The notes under the pieces: model-generated | What the model saw: only the letters and a program-made list of their open reading frames with translations | Database searches by the model: none | What the model was told of the DNA's origin: nothing | Shown: piece by piece, positions 19,868 through 23,483 of the stretch | How the letters are laid out: every line of letters starts with the position of its first letter | How positions within the stretch are numbered: position 1 is the first letter of the stretch | Assembly (NCBI GenBank): GCA_002509745.1 | Contig: DAWK01000110.1 | Span: forward strand, 1 to 23,483 | Origin: Methanobacteriaceae archaeon UBA349 | Lineage (GTDB): Archaea > Methanobacteriota > Methanobacteria > Methanobacteriales > Methanobacteriaceae | DNA: 23,483 nt | Direction: 5' to 3' | Translations under genes and position numbers: made by a program

Positions 19868-20893
19868 TTGAAACCTAAAGTTATGATATTACTAGGAAGC
19901 GCATCTGATTTTAAAATAGCAGAAAAAGCTCTGGATATTTTAGAGCAGTTAGAGATTCCTTATGACATTAGAATAGCCTCTGCTCACCGTACCCATGAAA
20001 AAGTGAAACAAATTGTACTGGAATCAACTCTTAGAGGTGTTGAAGTATTTATTGGAATTGCAGGACTATCGGCCCACCTTCCAGGGATGATTGCCGCTAA
20101 TACTCATCGTCCAGTGGTGGGAGTTCCAGTTGATGTTAAAATAGGTGGTTTAGATGCCCTTTTTGCCTCATCACAAATGCCATTTCCAGCGCCAGTAGCT
20201 ACTGTAGGAATTGATAGGGGAGATAATGGGGCTCTTTTAGCAGCCCAAATTATTGGAATTCATGACAAAGATGTTAGAAAGAGAGTTTCTGGCCTTAGAC
20301 ATGGTTTCTATGAGAAAGTTCAAAGGGATGAGTACCAGTTATTAAATAACATTGAAGGAAACTATTACACCCCAGTCAATATTGAAATGCCAGATATTGA
20401 TAAAGGTTTGTTTCCAGTTTCATCGCCAGAAAATTCTGATTCAGAGACTCCTATGGTTGCAGTGATCCCCGGGAGCTATTCCGACATGAAAATTGCTAAG
20501 AAAACTACTATGTTTTTGGAGAGAATGGGAATATCCTACGATATGAACGTCATCTCCCCAGTAAGATATCCTGGTCGATTTGAAGAGTATATGGAAAGAA
20601 TGGCTGACGTTAAACTATTTATAGCTATAAGTGGACTTTCTGCACATGTTACTGGGGCAGTAGTGGCCTTAAGCGAAAAACCAGTTATTGGCGTTCCTTG
20701 TCCTATGAGGATGGGTGGACTAGATGCATTGTTATCTATGGTAAATATGCCACCAGGTGTTCCCGTGGGTACGGTAGGTGTGGCAAATGGAGGTAATGCT
20801 GCAGTTTTAGCTGCTGAGATGCTAGGAATAGGGGATCAGAAACTTGAAAATAGAGTTAAACGCTTAAAAAGTAAGTCATCTGACTTTGGATGA
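19868..20893 (+). CDS. purE: Tandem-domain PurE (AIR carboxylase / N5-CAIR mutase)
   Basis: Catalyses formation of 4-carboxy-5-aminoimidazole ribonucleotide in purine synthesis. Ordinary PurE is about 160 residues; this 341-residue protein contains two PurE domains (about 1-155 and 195-341) joined by a linker. Domain 1 has GSASD (10-14) and the catalytic SAHR (38-41). Domain 2 has GSYSD (202-206) but SPVR (230-233), so the catalytic His is replaced by Val232, while it keeps the canonical MPPGVPVGT (294-302) that domain 1 has altered to MPFPAPVAT. Such doubled PurE proteins occur in other Methanobacteriales as far as I recall. TTG at 19868 is the start, seven bases after GGTG in ACAGGTGA. The UbiD-family gene follows 97 bases downstream on the same strand. 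Confidence 0.93.
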   Translation: MKPKVMILLGSASDFKIAEKALDILEQLEIPYDIRIASAHRTHEKVKQIVLESTLRGVEVFIGIAGLSAHLPGMIAANTHRPVVGVPVDVKIGGLDALFASSQMPFPAPVATVGIDRGDNGALLAAQIIGIHDKDVRKRVSGLRHGFYEKVQRDEYQLLNNIEGNYYTPVNIEMPDIDKGLFPVSSPENSDSETPMVAVIPGSYSDMKIAKKTTMFLERMGISYDMNVISPVRYPGRFEEYMERMADVKLFIAISGLSAHVTGAVVALSEKPVIGVPCPMRMGGLDALLSMVNMPPGVPVGTVGVANGGNAAVLAAEMLGIGDQKLENRVKRLKSKSSDFG

Positions 20894-20990
20894 TTAATTA
20901 CTTAAAATAATCTCTTAAATAATATGATAACAGAATTTGAGATTATATCCAATATATTAAAATTATAAATTTAATAGCTCTGGTGATATA

Positions 20991-22271
20991 ATGAAAGAAT
21001 TTTTAAAAATTATTGAAAAGGATTTTGGAGTAGTGAGAATAGATAATGAAGTTTCTAGCGTATTTGAAGCTGCTAAAATATTAAGAGAGCATCCTAAAGA
21101 AGCAGTTATACTTGAAAATGTGAAAGAATCAGATATTCCGGTCATTTCAGGTATTTGTAACACCAGAGACAAAATTGCTAGGGCTTTAAATACTGATGTA
21201 GCAGGAATCACCCACAGAATCATTCAGGGAATGGAAACTCCAAAAGCAGTACAGAATATTGGAAAAATTTCTGAAAATTATAGTACTTCAATGGCCAATT
21301 TAAGTAAATTACCTATAATCACCCATTATCAGCGTGATGGTGGCCCATATATCACAGCAGGTGTTATTTTTGCCCGAGATCCTGAAAGTAAAACTAGAAA
21401 TGCTTCTATTCACCGGATGCTGGTACTGGATGATAATCATCTCACCGTTCGAATAGTACCTCGGCATTTATACACCTATCACCAGCGGGCCGAGGCCTTA
21501 GGAAAAGATCTGGATATTGCTATTGCCATTGGAATGAATCCAGCGACTTTACTGGCCACTACTACATCCATACCCATTACTGCTGATGAAATGGAAGTGG
21601 CCAACAGTTTCCACAATGGAAATATGAAACTGGTAAAATGTGAAAATTCTGATTTAGAAGTTCCAGAAGCAGAAATAATATTGGAAGGAAAACTTTTGGC
21701 TAATAAAAGAGCAAATGAAGGACCATTTGTTGATTTAACAGATACTTATGATGTTATACGGCAGGAACCAGTTATAGAACTTGATAAAATGCATATAAAA
21801 GATGATGCTATGTATCACGCCATTTTACCTGCTGGATTTGAGCACCGCTTACTACAAGGCCTTCCTCAAGAGCCAAGAATTTACCAGGCTGTGCAAAATA
21901 CTGTTCCTACAGTTAAAAATGTGGTTTTAACTGAAGGAGGTTGCTGTTGGTTGCATGCAGCAGTATCCATTCAAAAACAGACACAAGGCGATGGTAAAAA
22001 TGTTATTATGGCTGCTTTAGCCGCCCATCCATCTTTAAAACACGTAGTGGTAGTTGATGAGGATATTGATATTTTTGACCCGGAAGATTTGGAATATGCT
22101 ATGGCCACTCGTGTAAAAGGAGATGATGATATTCTTATTGTTCCTAAGGCTCGTGGTTCTTCTTTAGATCCGGCTGCATTACCCGATGGAACTACTACAA
22201 AGGTAGGGGTAGATGCTACCAAGCCTTTAGACAAGAAAGAGAAGTTTGAAAGGGTTAGTTTGTCTGAATAA
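20991..22271 (+). CDS. UbiD-family (prenyl-FMN) decarboxylase
   Basis: A 426-residue member of the UbiD family, enzymes that use prenylated FMN to (de)carboxylate unsaturated acids. Seen in the sequence: the central prFMN-binding segment with [20 protein letters not shown] (about 139-158), [13 protein letters not shown] with the family's active-site acid (about 240-252), and [14 protein letters not shown] (about 359-372). In archaea a UbiD homologue is trans-anhydromevalonate 5-phosphate decarboxylase of the modified mevalonate pathway for lipid isoprenoids; I suggest this role because the protein is a single-domain archaeal form in an isoprenoid-lipid organism. Menaquinone-type decarboxylation is unlikely in a methanogen. 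A UbiX flavin prenyltransferase is required but is not in the window. GGTGA (20982-20986) supports the ATG. Probably cotranscribed with purE. Confidence 0.85.
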   Translation: MKEFLKIIEKDFGVVRIDNEVSSVFEAAKILREHPKEAVILENVKESDIPVISGICNTRDKIARALNTDVAGITHRIIQGMETPKAVQNIGKISENYSTSMANLSKLPIITHYQRDGGPYITAGVIFARDPESKTRNASIHRMLVLDDNHLTVRIVPRHLYTYHQRAEALGKDLDIAIAIGMNPATLLATTTSIPITADEMEVANSFHNGNMKLVKCENSDLEVPEAEIILEGKLLANKRANEGPFVDLTDTYDVIRQEPVIELDKMHIKDDAMYHAILPAGFEHRLLQGLPQEPRIYQAVQNTVPTVKNVVLTEGGCCWLHAAVSIQKQTQGDGKNVIMAALAAHPSLKHVVVVDEDIDIFDPEDLEYAMATRVKGDDDILIVPKARGSSLDPAALPDGTTTKVGVDATKPLDKKEKFERVSLSE

Positions 22272-22283
22272 TTAACTCAAATA

Positions 22284-22314
22284 TTATTTTTTAAATAAAT
22301 TATTTTTAAATAAA
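22284..22314. repeat. Direct tandem repeat in the convergent UbiD-amrS gap
   Basis: TTATTTTTTAAATAAA (22284-22299) is followed directly by TTATTTTTAAATAAA (22300-22314), differing by one T. The T-runs here and at 22329-22336 probably end the UbiD transcript. Confidence 0.5.
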
Positions 22315-22355
22315 TTTCTAAAAACAATTTTTTTTATTATATTTAGAAAATTAAT

Positions 22356-22369
22356 ATCTTAATTAAGAT
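22356..22369. terminator. 14-bp palindrome between convergent genes
   Basis: ATCTTAATTAAGAT is perfectly self-complementary and lies 14 bases beyond the amrS stop. It may act as a bidirectional 3'-end element for the two convergent genes. Confidence 0.35.
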
Positions 22370-22382
22370 TCTATTTTAGAAT

Positions 22383-23393
22383 TTAAATTTTTATGTTGAT
22401 TTTTGCTCCACATTCAGAACATTTTTTATTCTCATCAATTCTAATAGGGCCTAATCCATAGCCATTTCTCTCAATCAGTAATTTTCCACAATTATAGCAA
22501 TAAGTATTCTCTCCATCAAGGCCGGGAGCATTGCCCACATATACATATTTAATTCCCGCATCCTTGGCTATTTTTCGGGCCTTTATTAGAGTTTCAATTG
22601 GTGTAGGGGCCACATTTTCCATTTTATAGTGTGGAAAAAATCTGGTAAAGTGGATAGGAACCTCTGAACCTACTTCTTCGACCATAAACTTAATTAAAGA
22701 TTTTAAATCTTCTTCTGAATCATTATATCCTGGAATTATTAAATTGGTAACTTCCAGATGAATTCCCTTATCATGCATCCACATAATATTCTCCAGTACT
22801 GGATTAAGTCGAGCATTACATATTTCACGGTAGAATTTATCAGACATACCCTTTAAATCCACATTGGCCGCATCAAGATGTGGGCCAATAAGTTCCAGAG
22901 ATTCCGGAGTCATATATCCATTGGTGACATAAATCGTGTTTAAATTCTCTTTCTGGGCCAGTTTAGCAGAATCTATGGTGTATTCCAGCCACATAGTTGG
23001 TTCATTGTAGGTCCAGGCAATGGATTTGCACCGATATTCTTGGGCTAGTTTTATAGAAGTTTCTGGGGAGATTTCCTGAGTATAAATACTTTCCACCGTG
23101 GCCCGGGCAATTCTCCAGTTTTGACAGTGCTTGCAACCTAAATTGCAACCTACCGTTCCCAGAGAATAAACCTGCGAACCAGGAAGAAAATGGAATAATG
23201 GTTTTTTTTCAATGGGATCTACTCCCGAAGAAGAGACGGACCCGTAGGTAAGATTATATAAATTTCCATTATTATTTTCTCGAGTTAAACAAAAACCGCA
23301 ATTTCCATCTGAAATAATGCATTTACGCTGACATACATTACATTGTGTCTTATTTTCATCTAACTTATCATAAAGTAAAGTTTCAATTTTCAT
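22383..23393 (-). CDS. amrS: AmmeMemoRadiSam system radical SAM enzyme
   Basis: A 336-residue radical SAM protein related to pyruvate formate-lyase activating enzyme. The [4Fe-4S]-SAM motif C-x3-C-x2-C is C83, C87, C90 in GCNLGCKHCQNW. It has the extra Cys-rich N-terminus of this family (C18, C21, C25, C32, C35) and a C-terminal zinc-ribbon-like region (CYNC and CSEC pairs, about 312-332). AmrS works in the widespread Amme-Memo-RadiSam set, whose substrate is not firmly known; its usual partners (AMMECR1 and Memo proteins) are not in the window. GGGGGGA precedes the ATG by six bases and overlaps the end of the upstream gene, whose stop codon is three bases before the start, so the two are cotranscribed. 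Confidence 0.9.
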   Translation of the reverse strand: MKIETLLYDKLDENKTQCNVCQRKCIISDGNCGFCLTRENNNGNLYNLTYGSVSSSGVDPIEKKPLFHFLPGSQVYSLGTVGCNLGCKHCQNWRIARATVESIYTQEISPETSIKLAQEYRCKSIAWTYNEPTMWLEYTIDSAKLAQKENLNTIYVTNGYMTPESLELIGPHLDAANVDLKGMSDKFYREICNARLNPVLENIMWMHDKGIHLEVTNLIIPGYNDSEEDLKSLIKFMVEEVGSEVPIHFTRFFPHYKMENVAPTPIETLIKARKIAKDAGIKYVYVGNAPGLDGENTYCYNCGKLLIERNGYGLGPIRIDENKKCSECGAKINIKI

Positions 23394-23396
23394 TAT

Positions 23397-23483
23397 TTAT
23401 CCCCCCAAATGCTGATAGCCTCCAGGTGGTAAAATACTTGTTTTTCCATCTTTATCTACTATTTCTACATGAGCAGAATCAGT
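23397..23483 (-). CDS. C-terminal fragment of an unidentified gene upstream of amrS
   Basis: The minus strand is open from the window edge to a TAA at 23399-23397, three bases before the amrS start. The last 28 residues begin TDSAHVEIVDKDGK and end PPGGYQHLGG. The gene is cut by the window edge. I do not recognise the family from this tail; the spacing says it shares an operon with amrS. Confidence 0.6.
   Translation of the reverse strand, partial: TDSAHVEIVDKDGKTSILPPGGYQHLGG

Overview
The window looks like chromosomal DNA from a mesophilic, AT-rich methanogenic archaeon of the order Methanobacteriales, most likely the genus Methanobacterium or a close relative. The signs are hdrA standing alone without hdrBC, a methanogenesis marker protein 11 gene, an H4MPT-type serine hydroxymethyltransferase next to a DmrX-like flavoprotein, archaeal RadA and a single-chain RPA, TATA-box promoters, and ribosome binding sites of the GGTG(A)/GGAGG type. 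From memory, the gene order (glyA, hdrA, radA, RPA, leuCDB, cysteine desulfurase, ribH) matches a conserved block in Methanothermobacter thermautotrophicus. There is no rRNA, tRNA, insertion sequence, prophage or CRISPR array that I can see.

Layout. After a leftmost plus-strand DUF192 gene, the left half (about 0.8-10.5 kb) is almost all minus strand: a HEAT-repeat protein, a DmrX-like flavoprotein, glyA, hdrA, a broken AEC-family transporter, radA and a 790-residue RPA. A 722-bp spacer (10502-11223) separates the divergent RPA and leuC genes. The right half is mostly plus strand: leuC, leuD, leuB, a SufS-like cysteine desulfurase with a 27-residue membrane microprotein behind it, ribH, mmp11, a tandem-domain purE and a UbiD-family decarboxylase. 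Two minus-strand units interrupt it: a large membrane glycosyltransferase, and at the right edge the AmmeMemoRadiSam radical SAM gene with the tail of an upstream gene.

How the genes work together. glyA and the DmrX-like gene both concern tetrahydromethanopterin one-carbon metabolism. HdrA is the electron-bifurcating flavoprotein of heterodisulfide reductase. RPA and RadA form a recombination/replication pair. leuCDB makes the leucine precursor (and probably serves citramalate-based isoleucine synthesis); the small subunit carries a Val rather than an Arg at the specificity position, which separates it from homoaconitase. The cysteine desulfurase may feed the Fe-S enzymes nearby. ribH (flavin), purE (purine) and UbiD (probably the archaeal mevalonate pathway) are housekeeping.

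Most unusual points: the structured spacer in front of leuC (two promoters, stem-loops, a U-run, a dyad next to the proximal TATA box); a tandem 10-bp repeat in the hdrA leader that can pair with its ribosome binding site; a PurE fusion with only one catalytic His; a six-OB RPA; a glycosyltransferase fused to a long beta-rich tail; an overlooked membrane microprotein; a methanogen marker with the TiaS kinase core; and a transporter pseudogene with at least two frameshifts. Four start codons are placed by ribosome binding sites inside longer open frames (hdrA, leuD, cysteine desulfurase, glycosyltransferase).
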